This document shows, one piece after another, positions 15,153 through 23,643 of a stretch of 32,624 nucleotides of DNA. The notes beneath the pieces were generated by a model. That model ran no database searches and was not told the origin of the DNA. It was given only the letters and a program-made list of their open reading frames with translations. Every line of letters starts with the position of its first letter. Within the stretch, counting starts at the first letter, position 1. Source of the stretch: a bacterium (GTDB lineage Bacteria; Armatimonadota; Chthonomonadetes; Chthonomonadales; Chthonomonadaceae); NCBI GenBank assembly GCA_021777995.1, contig JAJYCW010000035.1, positions 1 through 32,624 on the forward strand, written 5' to 3'. The position numbers were made by a program, and so were the translations under genes.

Positions 15153-16526
15153 CTAGTGCCCGTAATCCAGAACGACAGTGACATTCCAGCGCCACAGGAA
15201 TTGACCTTGGTTGTTCAGTCGCCTGATACGCCGCGCAGTCCGGTTGTTAACAACCAGTACATCATTCCTGCCGTCAATGGCCCGTACAATCAACGGACGC
15301 GGTCCGGCATGGTAGGCGTCTGCCACACGATGCACAAAGCGCGCGTCGCCATTCTGGTCGATATAACCGGGGTCTGGCATGTGATTACGTGTAGGGTAGA
15401 TCATGTTACCGTCCTCGTCAACGATGCGTAGTCCCATGCACCTATCGGTCCCAAGTCCTCGCGCATCTACTATCAAGCCGGTGTACGAGCCCGGAACCGG
15501 TGGCGGGGGGGTAACTACCGGTGGCGCTACCGCTACTGGCGAAGCAGACATCGCGGTAAATCTATCAACTAAATACTTTACAAATTCACGCGTCGCAGGT
15601 TCGTTAAGCAGAAGCGGGCGCGATGCGGGCCAGAATCCTCGCGCTACTGCAACTTCAATATAGGGACGGGCCCAGAAGGGAATCGATGTCCACTCACGAG
15701 CAGGGAGTTGTGCCGTGTTAGGCCCCGTTGAGCGGGCTGCAAATGGAAGTAGCGCGCGCACTATGACAACCATCGTCCTAAGGCGATTCACTACAGCGTT
15801 GGGATGGTTACCGTGGAAGGTAGACGGCCGGCCGTCTGCCAGTGATTTGCTCAAACGTTCAAGATCGGCCTCGGTCACCAGACTGTTGGAAGTGCTGCCC
15901 GGCATGAAAACACCACTGCCTTGCGGATTTTGGGCCGTGGATACAGGGTTAATAGTGGCATCGCCACTGTTAGTGTATGCCAAGGTGGAGGTGGCTGCTG
16001 TCTGCGCAACCTCGCTGTCATCTTCAAGAGAGCGGCCACATATGTTGTGGTACAACCGTGCCGCCACTGTTCTGGTTAGTTGTAGTACCTGCGTATCACT
16101 ACCTTCTGCATTCGCGGCTTCTCCAGCTACTAGTCTGCCGGAGTGCACACTCACAACGCGTGCATTTATAATTAGCTCGCCGTGATTATCCAGGTAGCTA
16201 CCGACAATTAGGTAATCCGCGCCGATCAGCGACCCAACTCGCTTGATATCAGTTGGGCGAGTGAGGCCGCTAGATTGTAACCGTAATTCGGTGACTGCCC
16301 GCCCAATTTGGTCGCGTTCTACAAGGTCTAGACGCTGACCAAGGTTTAAGTCGGTGAGCAGAGTGTCTGCAATGAACTTGCCTAATGGGTGATCCTGACC
16401 TGCAAAATCGGCGACCGCTATCACTTGCTGGTTATAGGGCACCGATGCATAGCAAGTAATAGTAGCCGTTAGACACAAAAATACTACGAGGCACCGCGCG
16501 CAAACTGCGGAAAATTTACTGAACAT
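15153..16526 (-). CDS. Exported FlgO/CsgG-like protein with SLH-like and LPP20-associated C-terminal domains
   Basis: A 457-residue protein. Start chosen at ATG 16526 because AGGAG lies seven bases upstream and a signal peptide (residues 1-27) follows directly; the frame is open to 16550. Residues 33-165 match FlgO/CsgG-type domains (VIAVADFAG, ADTLLTDLNLGQRLDLVERDQ, IGADYLIVGSYLDN). Residues about 280-325 look like one S-layer-homology unit (FWARPYIEVAVARGFWP, then TREFVKYLVDRF). A Pro/Val linker (330-346) leads to a C-terminal domain (348-455: GLIVDARGLGTDRCMGLRIVD, PLIVRAIDG) shared with the gene at 12998. First gene of the operon; likely periplasmic or at the outer envelope. The 253-base gap upstream to the Suf operon holds no recognised gene. 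Confidence 0.75.
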   Translation of the reverse strand: MFSKFSAVCARCLVVFLCLTATITCYASVPYNQQVIAVADFAGQDHPLGKFIADTLLTDLNLGQRLDLVERDQIGRAVTELRLQSSGLTRPTDIKRVGSLIGADYLIVGSYLDNHGELIINARVVSVHSGRLVAGEAANAEGSDTQVLQLTRTVAARLYHNICGRSLEDDSEVAQTAATSTLAYTNSGDATINPVSTAQNPQGSGVFMPGSTSNSLVTEADLERLSKSLADGRPSTFHGNHPNAVVNRLRTMVVIVRALLPFAARSTGPNTAQLPAREWTSIPFWARPYIEVAVARGFWPASRPLLLNEPATREFVKYLVDRFTAMSASPVAVAPPVVTPPPPVPGSYTGLIVDARGLGTDRCMGLRIVDEDGNMIYPTRNHMPDPGYIDQNGDARFVHRVADAYHAGPRPLIVRAIDGRNDVLVVNNRTARRIRRLNNQGQFLWRWNVTVVLDYGH

Positions 16527-16779
16527 AGCAGCGCTCCTGATGGATACCAAAAAGAAATCCGCGGCAGAGTATTTAGGACTCCAAGCCGAGGATACGGTAT
16601 TTCAGGAGCGTAGTGACACACTAAATGCTACATTTGGCCCGAAATGGATGTCAAATTGCAAAAATCGCGCAACAAAATCCCTGTATATTGCGTCTAAGCA
16701 CACTTATTTGGTGATTGAGCGGATGAGAACGCGATTCGCAAAGGGAGCAGATCCTCCACTTACAGTGCCGTTGGAGCTG

Positions 16780-17142
16780 TTATCGATCAGGCGTAAACGA
16801 GGTGCCGCATCCACAACTTCGGGCGGCATGCGGATTTGTCCATTTCCAGCCGCCCTCAAGTAGGTTGGCAAGCGAAAAGTCCAAAACGACGTCTTCGAGG
16901 AATTTTGCGCTCTTGGGATCAACTACTACCACAATATCCTCCTGGTTGTATACGATATCGCCATCCCGCGAAGCGTCATCTAGGGTCATCGTGTAGGACA
17001 ATCCAGAGCATCCACCGCCCTTCACTCCAACCCGGAATTTAAGGTTTTGCTTTGCCTGCTTGGCAAGAAGCTGACGTACACGCTGGATAGCCGCGGGAGT
17101 CAGCCGTACCGGTACACCCATGCTGTTGTTAACCTCAACCAT
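16780..17142 (-). CDS. HesB/IscA (ErpA-type) Fe-S cluster carrier
   Basis: A 120-residue A-type carrier, the normal length for the family. It has the three conserved cysteines, Cys 45 in GVKGGGCSGLSY and Cys 110 and Cys 112 in SCGCGTSF, that bind a Fe-S cluster at the dimer interface. A-type carriers take clusters from the SufBCD scaffold and hand them to apoproteins. It is the last gene of the sufC-D-S-U-T run, 63 bases after sufT. ErpA, SufA and IscA cannot be told apart from sequence alone, so no symbol is given. Confidence 0.93.
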   Translation of the reverse strand: MVEVNNSMGVPVRLTPAAIQRVRQLLAKQAKQNLKFRVGVKGGGCSGLSYTMTLDDASRDGDIVYNQEDIVVVVDPKSAKFLEDVVLDFSLANLLEGGWKWTNPHAARSCGCGTSFTPDR

Positions 17143-17205
17143 TACGAAAATCCCCCTTTTGCCATTGGCAGTCAGTGAAGTCCAAAACTCGCGCGATACA
17201 CCGAT

Positions 17206-17583
17206 CTAAAAGAAGCCAAGTTCCAGTTTCGCGTCTTCACTCATCATGTCCATGTTCCAGGGCGGGTCCCAAACGACGTCTACGTTGCATTCATAGACTC
17301 CTGCGATGTTCCCGACCTTATACTGCACCTCCGGGGGGAGGGTGGTGGCCACGGGGCATCCAGGAGACGTTAGCGTCATCTTGATATTGACGACGGCGTG
17401 GTGCGTTACTTCCACGCTGTAAATGAGACCGAGGTCGTAAATATTGACGGGGATTTCAGGATCGTAGATTGATCGAATCTTTTCGATGACCCGCCCCTCA
17501 AGCACGGTACATTCCAGGGTAGAAATGGTAGGCTGACTGTCCTGCACGGTATCCACCGTGGTGTTTTCTGGTGCACTTTCCAT
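17206..17583 (-). CDS. sufT: SufT-like DUF59/MIP18 family Fe-S maturation protein
   Basis: A 125-residue protein from ATG 17583, placed eight bases after GGAG; an upstream GTG at 17592 would overlap sufU. The family motifs are clear: YDPEIPVNIYDLGLIY (residues 40-55), LTSPGCP with Cys 77-type position (71-77) and VWDPPWNMD (104-112). SufT proteins help mature Fe-S proteins, especially under high demand. It follows sufU within the operon. The first ~25 residues are a variable extension. Confidence 0.92.
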   Translation of the reverse strand: MESAPENTTVDTVQDSQPTISTLECTVLEGRVIEKIRSIYDPEIPVNIYDLGLIYSVEVTHHAVVNIKMTLTSPGCPVATTLPPEVQYKVGNIAGVYECNVDVVWDPPWNMDMMSEDAKLELGFF

Positions 17584-17588
17584 ATATT

Positions 17589-18047
17589 TCACTCCGTGGT
17601 CACTGGCTGGTCGCTACCGGCAATCGCGGCGTTAAGGGTGTGCCACGCCAGGCTGGCGCATTTCACTCGCGCAGGGTAGTCATGGACGCCAGCAAATACA
17701 GCGAGCTTGCCCATCGCGTCCAGCTCTTCCTCAGTCAGCTCGCGCTTTCCTGTCACCAAATCGTGAAATTGCTGAAATATCACTTCTGCTTCGGCCAGCG
17801 ACTTGCCTTTCACTGCTGCTGTCATCATTGAGGCAGACGCGCGCGAAATTGCACACCCTTCGCCCTCAAAGGTGACGTCGGCAATTTGGCCATCCTGCAA
17901 CTTCAGATGTAGTGTAATATGATCACCGCACAGTGGGTTGCGCCCATCTCCATCGTGGTTGGAGTCGGGAAGGGGGCCGTAGTTAAGCGGACGCTTGTTA
18001 TGATCCAGAATTACTTCCTGGTAAAGCTCGCGAAGTTCGTCATTCAT
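17589..18047 (-). CDS. sufU: SufU-type Fe-S assembly / sulfur-transfer protein
   Basis: A 152-residue protein. Its ATG at 18047 overlaps the sufS TGA in an ATGA, a translational coupling; the longer open frame to 18119 lies inside sufS. The three family cysteines are present: Cys 40 in NPLCGDHI (with Asp 42), Cys 65 in EGEGCAIS and Cys 130 in VKCASLAW. The stretch about 80-120 (AEAEVIFQQFHDLVTGKREL and what follows) is the insertion that separates SufU from IscU. SufU accepts persulfide sulfur from SufS with a zinc site made by these residues, and passes it to SufBCD. Confidence 0.95.
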   Translation of the reverse strand: MNDELRELYQEVILDHNKRPLNYGPLPDSNHDGDGRNPLCGDHITLHLKLQDGQIADVTFEGEGCAISRASASMMTAAVKGKSLAEAEVIFQQFHDLVTGKRELTEEELDAMGKLAVFAGVHDYPARVKCASLAWHTLNAAIAGSDQPVTTE

Positions 18048-19285
18048 GATACGAATGTCTCCCGAATTTTCGTGAGAGACTCGGCCAGCGCATCGAGCTC
18101 TTGCGATGTATTGTAGCACCCTAGTGATGCTCTAGCTGTGGCAGGAACTTTAAGCCGCTGCATTAGTGGATGCGCACAGTGCTGCCCAGTACGGATGGCG
18201 ATGCCGTCGAAATCTAGGAAGGTACCAATATCATGTGGGTGGACACCATCGAGTGTAAAGGATAGGACGCTCGCCCGATTTGATGCGCTGCCGATCAACC
18301 TTAGGCCCTTTACGTTGGTAAGTACCGCCAGGCCGTGCTGCAATAACTCGTTCTCGTATGCGCGAAGATTTTCCATGCCTAGCGTCTGGATGAAATCAAC
18401 TGCAGCTCCCAGGCCAATTGCGCCCGCTATATGGGGTGTGCCGGCCTCGAACTTGTAGGGAACCTGATTGTAGATGGTCCGCGCGAAGGATACCGATTCA
18501 ATCATGTCGCCTCCGCCCTGCCAGGGCTCCATCTCTTCGAGTAAGGCTCGACGGGTGTAGAGTACGCCTATTCCCGTTGGCCCGTAAAGTTTGTGGCCAG
18601 AGAAAACCAGGAAATCGCAATCCATTGCCTGTACGTCGATGGGCATGTGATACGCTGACTGAGCGGCGTCTACCAATACAGGCACCCCATGTTCGTGAGC
18701 AGTCGCAATTATCTGCTCCACCGGGTTAACAGTTCCCAGCACGTTAGACATGTGTACGATGCCCAAGAGCTTGGTGCGAGGCGTGAAGTAGTTGTATAGG
18801 TTAGTCAAATCTAGTTCGCCGTCATCCGTCACCGGTAACACCTTAATGACAGCACCCGTTCGTTCACAGAGCAGTTGCCATGGAACGATGTTTGCATGAT
18901 GTTCCATCTCGGTAAGGATGATCTCATCGCCCTCACGGATATACTGCCTACCATAGGTGTTTGCTATGAGATTCACGCCCTCTGTAGCGTTGCGTACAAA
19001 GACGATCTCTTCCCATTCCCGCGCATTTAGAAAGCGCTGCACCCTCTTGCGAGCGGCCTCATACTGGTTAGTTGCCTGTTCCCCCAGGAGGTGACTGGCC
19101 CTGTGAATATTGGAGTTGGTCGTACGGTAGAAATTGGAGATTGCCTCAATGACTGACTCCGGCTTTTGCGTTGTGTTCGCGTTATCCAGGTAGACCAACG
19201 GCTTATTGTGTACCGTAACTCCCAAAATGGGGAATTTGGCTCTTACGGCCTCTACGTCGTATTTAGCGGGCGTTGAAACGGTCAT
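18044..19285 (-). CDS. sufS: SufS cysteine desulfurase
   Basis: A 413-residue PLP-dependent aminotransferase-fold enzyme. LDNANTTQKP (33-42), the His 129-His 130 region (EMEHHANIVPW), VDAAQS (205-210), the PLP Lys 232 in SGHKLYGPTG and the persulfide-forming Cys 370 in RTGQHCAHP are all in place. The Cys lies in the short-loop setting of group II (SufS/CsdB) desulfurases, which fits the SufU partner encoded next. It converts cysteine to alanine and yields sulfur for cluster assembly. It starts five bases after the sufD stop. A conserved Ala reads Asn in LDNANTTQ, not expected to matter. Confidence 0.97.
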   Translation of the reverse strand: MTVSTPAKYDVEAVRAKFPILGVTVHNKPLVYLDNANTTQKPESVIEAISNFYRTTNSNIHRASHLLGEQATNQYEAARKRVQRFLNAREWEEIVFVRNATEGVNLIANTYGRQYIREGDEIILTEMEHHANIVPWQLLCERTGAVIKVLPVTDDGELDLTNLYNYFTPRTKLLGIVHMSNVLGTVNPVEQIIATAHEHGVPVLVDAAQSAYHMPIDVQAMDCDFLVFSGHKLYGPTGIGVLYTRRALLEEMEPWQGGGDMIESVSFARTIYNQVPYKFEAGTPHIAGAIGLGAAVDFIQTLGMENLRAYENELLQHGLAVLTNVKGLRLIGSASNRASVLSFTLDGVHPHDIGTFLDFDGIAIRTGQHCAHPLMQRLKVPATARASLGCYNTSQELDALAESLTKIRETFVS

Positions 19286-19290
19286 ACCAA

Positions 19291-20604
19291 CTACTTTCCG
19301 TCCTGCGGTGAATGTGGTAGCACCGAAGGGAGCAGGTCCTCAAGGTAAGCACGAACGGCTGGGGCGGGAATACGGGCGAGGACGTCGCCAGCAAAGGCCT
19401 GAACAAGTATGGCTCTCGCTTCGTTAACGCCAATACCTCGTGATCGAAGATAGAAGAGTGCTTCGCGGCTTAGCTGTCCAACCGTTGCGCCATGTGTGCA
19501 CTTTACGTCATCTGCCAGTATCTCAAGCTGTGGTTTCGTATTAATGCGGGCGTCTGGCGATAGCAAAAGAACCTGGTTGGTCTGTTTGGCATCAGTCTTC
19601 TGCGCATCCAACCGTACAAAGATCTTGCCATTAAAAACACCGCGCGCAGTATCACCAAGGATGCCCTTGTACAGCTCATGGCTTTCGCAATGGGGGGCTG
19701 CGTGATCGATGGCAGTATGGTTGTCGAGCAGCTGGTCTCCGTGTCCGAGATAGATGCCGTTGATGGTGCAGCTAGCGCCGGAGTCAACCAGCCTAGCGGT
19801 GACATCATGCCGCGAGAGTTTGCCTCCCAAAACGATGTTGTGCGAGCTCAACACTGAATCGCGCTTCATCTGAATGACGGTGTTCCCAATATGGGCGGCC
19901 TGGTTACTCTCAAGGTTGATACGAACATGTGTGAGTTGCGCTCCTTCATTAAGGTGCACCTCAGTAACGGCGTTGGAGAAATACTTCTCGTTGGCACCGC
20001 CCGTGTAGATCTCGATAATAGTGGCACTGCTGTTGCGCCCAACCGATAGCAGTGAACGAAGGTTTACAAAGGGCGCGCCGGTGCCGCCGTTTGCATAAAG
20101 TATTACAATGGGCTCAGCAACCGTAACACCCTCCGGCAAAACGATACCCGCTCCGTCCTCGACGAACGCGGTATTCAAGGCTGCAAATCCACCGCTTGAC
20201 TCGGAGACCAGATCTCCAAGACGCGGTAGCCCAGTTGGATTGAGGTTATAATCCTTCAGCCGTTGAACGAATTGAGCAGCCGACGTTTCCGATTCAAGTG
20301 CAAAACCATTCACAAATACTACGCTTGGTTTAAGTGCTGCCGGAAGTGCCAGGCGCTTCGTTCCTGCGTGAAACACTTCCGCGTCGACTGTTGTTGGCCG
20401 CGTAAACGTAGTTTCAGTAATGGCAGAGATAGGCGTAAACAACCACTCCTCATCGCCCTTTACGGGGTAACCACTGGCCTGCCAGGCGTTCCAGGCTCGA
20501 GTCCGCAGCTGAGAAAGCCAGCCGGGTTCCCCAAGCTGGTCCGGCAGAAATGCCTCAAGATCGGCGTGAAATGGACAATCGGCAGTGTGTAATTCTTTTG
20601 ACAT
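19291..20604 (-). CDS. sufD: SufD Fe-S assembly scaffold subunit
   Basis: A 437-residue protein from ATG 20604, 19 bases after the sufC stop; the frame to 20682 extends into sufC. The SufBD domain runs through most of the protein, with GIYLGHGDQLLDNHT, HELYKGILGDTARGVFNGKI and the C-terminal DDVKCTHGATVGQL (Cys 369, His 371). The His of KCTHG corresponds to the SufD residue at the SufB interface where the cluster is thought to form. It works with SufB and the ATPase SufC in the cytoplasm. The N-terminus is helical, as is usual. Confidence 0.96.
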   Translation of the reverse strand: MSKELHTADCPFHADLEAFLPDQLGEPGWLSQLRTRAWNAWQASGYPVKGDEEWLFTPISAITETTFTRPTTVDAEVFHAGTKRLALPAALKPSVVFVNGFALESETSAAQFVQRLKDYNLNPTGLPRLGDLVSESSGGFAALNTAFVEDGAGIVLPEGVTVAEPIVILYANGGTGAPFVNLRSLLSVGRNSSATIIEIYTGGANEKYFSNAVTEVHLNEGAQLTHVRINLESNQAAHIGNTVIQMKRDSVLSSHNIVLGGKLSRHDVTARLVDSGASCTINGIYLGHGDQLLDNHTAIDHAAPHCESHELYKGILGDTARGVFNGKIFVRLDAQKTDAKQTNQVLLLSPDARINTKPQLEILADDVKCTHGATVGQLSREALFYLRSRGIGVNEARAILVQAFAGDVLARIPAPAVRAYLEDLLPSVLPHSPQDGK

Positions 20605-20623
20605 TCTGTTTGCTCGCCCTTTC

Positions 20624-21394
20624 CTAAACCGCCGCTGCCGCTCTAACTTGCTGTTCCAACCAGCTGTAACCTTCTGCCTCAAGTTTTAAGGCTAGCTCTT
20701 GTGTTCCCGACATTACAATGCGACCATCCATCAGCACGTGCACATAATCCGGCTCGATGTAGTTTAGCAGCCGTTGATAGTGTGTAATAACGACAATACC
20801 GCGTTTACCGTCGCGAAGTTTGGTAACTCCACTTCCTACCGCACGCAGTGCATCGATATCGAGGCCAGAGTCTGTTTCATCAAGAATGGCAAGCCGGGGA
20901 TCAAGCACCGCCATCTGGAAGATCTCATTGCGCTTCTTCTCGCCGCCAGAAAAGCCTACATTTACTTCGCGCTTCAGCAGGTCCTCGCCAATTTCTAGAA
21001 TCTTCAGCTTTTCGCGAACCAGCTTCATGAAGTCCATGGCGTCCAATGGTTCCTGGCCGTTTTCCTTACGTACAGCATTGAGAGCGGCTTTAAGGAAGTA
21101 GGTGTTGTTAACTCCGGGAAGCTCTACCGGATACTGGAAAGCCATAAAAAGTCCTGCTCGCGATCGCTCCTCGGGCGACATCTCAAGTAGATCCTTGCCC
21201 TCGAAGAGTACCTCACCGCCAGTTACTTCATAGTCATCTTTGCCCGAAAGCACGTTTGCTAGTGTAGACTTACCGGACCCGTTCAGGCCCATTACTGCGT
21301 GTACCTCACCGGCGTTAATGGTGAGATTTACACCCTTTAGGATCTCCTTGGCGCCAGCGGAGGCCTTCAATCCGCGAATATCGAGCAAGCTCAT
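20624..21394 (-). CDS. sufC: SufC ABC-type ATPase of the SufBCD complex
   Basis: A 256-residue soluble ABC ATPase. Walker A is GLNGSGKST (36-44), the signature region FSGGEKKRNEIFQM (148-161) is the SufC variant, Walker B is LAILDETDSGLDIDAL (168-183) and the switch His is 205 (VVITHYQR). SufC drives the conformational change of SufB-SufD during cluster assembly. GAGGAG precedes the ATG. It is the first gene of the sufC-D-S-U-T-HesB run. Its leader is about 100 bases and carries a predicted Rrf2 operator at the promoter. Confidence 0.97.
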   Translation of the reverse strand: MSLLDIRGLKASAGAKEILKGVNLTINAGEVHAVMGLNGSGKSTLANVLSGKDDYEVTGGEVLFEGKDLLEMSPEERSRAGLFMAFQYPVELPGVNNTYFLKAALNAVRKENGQEPLDAMDFMKLVREKLKILEIGEDLLKREVNVGFSGGEKKRNEIFQMAVLDPRLAILDETDSGLDIDALRAVGSGVTKLRDGKRGIVVITHYQRLLNYIEPDYVHVLMDGRIVMSGTQELALKLEAEGYSWLEQQVRAAAAV

Positions 21395-21469
21395 ACGATC
21401 AAACTCTCCTCATTCTATTGCTCGCCAATATCACCTGGCAGACATATGGAATTGGCGACCATTTGAATC

Positions 21470-21488
21470 TCCGACAATTTCAGTCGGA
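21470..21488 (-). promoter_or_regulatory. Predicted Rrf2/SufR operator of the sufC operon
   Basis: Inverted repeat TCCGACA-ATTTC-AGTCGGA, perfect in the outer six base pairs. It lies 11 bases downstream of a minus-strand -10 box TACAAT (21500-21505). The same repeat at the same distance from TATAAT precedes the Rrf2 gene. The layout resembles IscR/Rrf2-type operators and suggests repression from around the transcription start. Confidence 0.75.
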
Positions 21489-21645
21489 TATACGATTAAA
21501 TTGTACCACAAGTTTCATCGTGCAAATAGGGCAAAGCATGGAGTTGATGGAAGCTGATCGGGCATGATATTGGCAGGACCATCGCATCGTACTACTATTT
21601 CTACCTGAATAAGCTTTTGATTGCCACAATACCGTAATTGTGCCA

Positions 21646-21675
21646 TTGGTGGCTATTCTGTGCAGTCTGTATACT
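21646..21675 (+). promoter_or_regulatory. Possible promoter for the PEP-CTERM-type gene
   Basis: TTGGTG and TATACT are separated by 18 bases, about 105 bases before the ATG at 21781. The rest of the 386-base gap between sufC and this gene holds the sufC promoter and operator and no gene I could see. Confidence 0.4.
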
Positions 21676-21780
21676 ACCAGTGAAAGTTAAAGTTATCCAA
21701 CGCACAATTAACCGTCGATGGAAACAAGTTATTCAATTTGTGTGAACAAACCTGTTGGAATCAGAAGGAAACTAAAACAG

Positions 21781-22509
21781 ATGCGCAATTTTCGCAATTT
21801 GATCGTGATGTCCGCCGTTGCACTTGGTTCTACGGTGGCGATGACCGCCCAAGCAAAAACCTACAGCTGGGTATTTGCAACCTCGGGTAATCAAGGCAAC
21901 GTGGGAAGCGCTTCCCACACCTATTTTGACACAACCAATACTCTGGCCCTTAAAGCGCATGGCTATACCGCGCACAACACCGACACGGGTAGTCACGTAG
22001 TGAACGGCGTCTGGAACACAGGCAGCGTACAGGATACTAATCTATTTAACAAATATTCTGGCCCTGGCGCCACCGATGAGACTGGTCTGGGGTTGAACCG
22101 AACTGGACAGAATGAGATCGGCACGAATAACTTTATTCAGTTTGACGTGTCTAACCTGATTGCAGGGCATTACACCAACCTCAACTTCATCGTGAGCAGC
22201 ATTCAGCAGGGCGAAGGCTACACGGTGTGGGGTAGCAACAGCGTCGGTACACCTGGTACGCTTCTAAGAAGCTTTACCGACAACAGTGGCAGTAATCTCA
22301 TTAACTCGTTCCTGGCTCCTCAGTTTGGAACCTACAACTACTACTCCATTGGCGCGTCATCGGGTAACGTTCTAGTTGAGAACGGTGTATCGGTTGATGC
22401 ACCAGCCGTACCCGAGGCCTCTACAAGTGTAGGGTTTAGCGGTCTGCTGGTTATCGGAGGTTTATCGATGGTGCGTCGCCGAAGGGTTCGCGCCTCAAAG
22501 GTTGCCTAG
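21781..22509 (+). CDS. Exported PEP-CTERM-type protein
   Basis: A 242-residue protein from ATG 21781, which has GAAGGA about 11 bases upstream and a direct signal peptide (residues 1-25, ending TAQA). The reading frame extends to 21718 but then the signal would be displaced. The mature part is Asn/Gly/Ser/Thr-rich with an all-beta look (YTVWGSNSVGTPGTLL). The end has the full PEP-CTERM layout: AVPEASTS, a hydrophobic segment (VGFSGLLVIGGLSM) and a basic tail (VRRRRVRASK), which is processed by exosortase in known systems. It probably becomes a surface or matrix protein. It interrupts the suf genes on the opposite strand. Confidence 0.85.
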   Translation: MRNFRNLIVMSAVALGSTVAMTAQAKTYSWVFATSGNQGNVGSASHTYFDTTNTLALKAHGYTAHNTDTGSHVVNGVWNTGSVQDTNLFNKYSGPGATDETGLGLNRTGQNEIGTNNFIQFDVSNLIAGHYTNLNFIVSSIQQGEGYTVWGSNSVGTPGTLLRSFTDNSGSNLINSFLAPQFGTYNYYSIGASSGNVLVENGVSVDAPAVPEASTSVGFSGLLVIGGLSMVRRRRVRASKVA

Positions 22510-22551
22510 GTTATAGACTAAGTTCGAATAGGTTCACTTAAACTCCCACCT

Positions 22552-22605
22552 GGCCCTGGCTTTGTTGCTGTATCACTCTACAGTGACAAAACCGGGGCCT
22601 TGTTG
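22552..22605 (+). terminator. Large two-part hairpin after the PEP-CTERM-type gene
   Basis: GGCCCTGGCTTTGT (22552-22565) pairs with ACAAAACCGGGGCC (22586-22599) over 14 positions with one mismatch and one GU. The loop holds a second stem, CTGTA/TACAG. A TTGTTGTTG tail follows. It probably ends the transcript; the remaining ~200 bases before the next gene show nothing clear. Confidence 0.55.
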
Positions 22606-22813
22606 TTGCCCCATGTCACGAACATGTCTACCACCAGCAAGACCCCCTCGTAGGTGTGCGGAATTAAGTACCTTGTGCTACTAAGGAGTGCCCACGCTGC
22701 TCGAACTCCCGTAAATATCCGGTTGTTTTAATTTGAAGTATCCAGTAGGATATCGCAGCTCATTGGGTTTACGACTTGCCTCCGTGTAAGGCTACCCGTA
22801 AGGAGAAGATATT

Positions 22814-23551
22814 GTGAGGACGTTACTGAAGACAATCAGCATGGTTACGATGCTTCTGGTACAGGCTTCTTCGTCTCACGCGTTGATTTTTCCGCCTGGA
22901 AGGATCACCGCCGGTACATGGGGCTCTCGGCAAATCGCCCTAACGGGCACCCAGGGTGACCAAGGAAAACCTCAGATGTTCATACCCGTGAGGAAGTTCC
23001 GCACCGAACGTAGCGGTACGCTTGAGAATATCGTTCAAGGTGAATGGCAAACTGGAACCGTAACGCAAGCCGGTGCACCAAGCACGACTTCTCAGGCCAG
23101 GTATCGCGCAGCCGCTAACCGGCATTTGGCGCGCTCGTACTTCTATACGGTGGGGCGCCATGCTTTTTTGCAGCTTGACCTGTCGAGGCTTAGAAGCGTC
23201 AACAATCAATCCATCCGAGTGCGCCTCACTGGTACCGGGCCAGGTTGCGGATACGAGCTTTGGGCAAGTAACCGTGCAGGTTGCCCAGGGTCACTTGTAA
23301 TGTCCGGACCCATAACAGCTGACACCGCGCGGGTCGGAGTTCCCATACCTGACTGCGGTTCCCACAGGTACTATTCAGTGAGTGGCAGTAACGCTTCCAT
23401 TGAAATGCTGGCGGTGATGACACGGTGCCCAGGGGCAGCCCGGCCATTGACATTGCACCCACTCAATATTGCGGCGTTTGGGGCCGTTATGGGGCTGAGC
23501 TCTTTAACCTTCCTCAGGCGGCGCTCAAGTCTGCGATCCCGGGTGCAATGA
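22814..23551 (+). CDS. Exported protein related to the PEP-CTERM neighbour, with a degenerate sorting signal
   Basis: A 245-residue protein starting at GTG 22814, eight bases after AAGGAG. A signal peptide covers about residues 1-23. The middle aligns with the neighbour at 21781: CGYELWASNRAGCPGSLV versus EGYTVWGSNSVGTPGTLL, then a shared YYS block. The end has a hydrophobic segment (NIAAFGAVMGLSSLTF) and a basic RRRSSLRSR tail but no VPEP-type motif; the spot reads PLTLHPL. It carries several Cys that the neighbour lacks. It looks like an ancient tandem duplicate that may no longer be an exosortase substrate, or may be held as a simple membrane anchor. Confidence 0.65.
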   Translation: MRTLLKTISMVTMLLVQASSSHALIFPPGRITAGTWGSRQIALTGTQGDQGKPQMFIPVRKFRTERSGTLENIVQGEWQTGTVTQAGAPSTTSQARYRAAANRHLARSYFYTVGRHAFLQLDLSRLRSVNNQSIRVRLTGTGPGCGYELWASNRAGCPGSLVMSGPITADTARVGVPIPDCGSHRYYSVSGSNASIEMLAVMTRCPGAARPLTLHPLNIAAFGAVMGLSSLTFLRRRSSLRSRVQ

Positions 23552-23570
23552 TCGGCAGAATTATTAAGTC

Positions 23571-23610
23571 AGGGGCACATCGCGATAGGGTGGCTATGCC
23601 ATGTGCCCCT
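23571..23610. terminator. Shared hairpin between convergent genes (exported protein and sufB)
   Basis: AGGGGCACAT (23571-23580) and ATGTGCCCCT (23601-23610) form a perfect ten-base stem, extended inside by GCGATAG/CTATGC with a bulge. It lies between the + strand gene ending at 23551 and sufB ending at 23644. The flanks are only weakly T-rich. Confidence 0.6.
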
Positions 23611-23643
23611 AAATTCTCGCACCGCCAATCACTAGTGTGCCGA

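Noticed and set aside
16540..16863. 107-residue + strand frame upstream of the FlgO-like gene
   Set aside because: It covers the divergent promoter region and the end of the HesB/IscA gene in antisense; low-complexity, no family.
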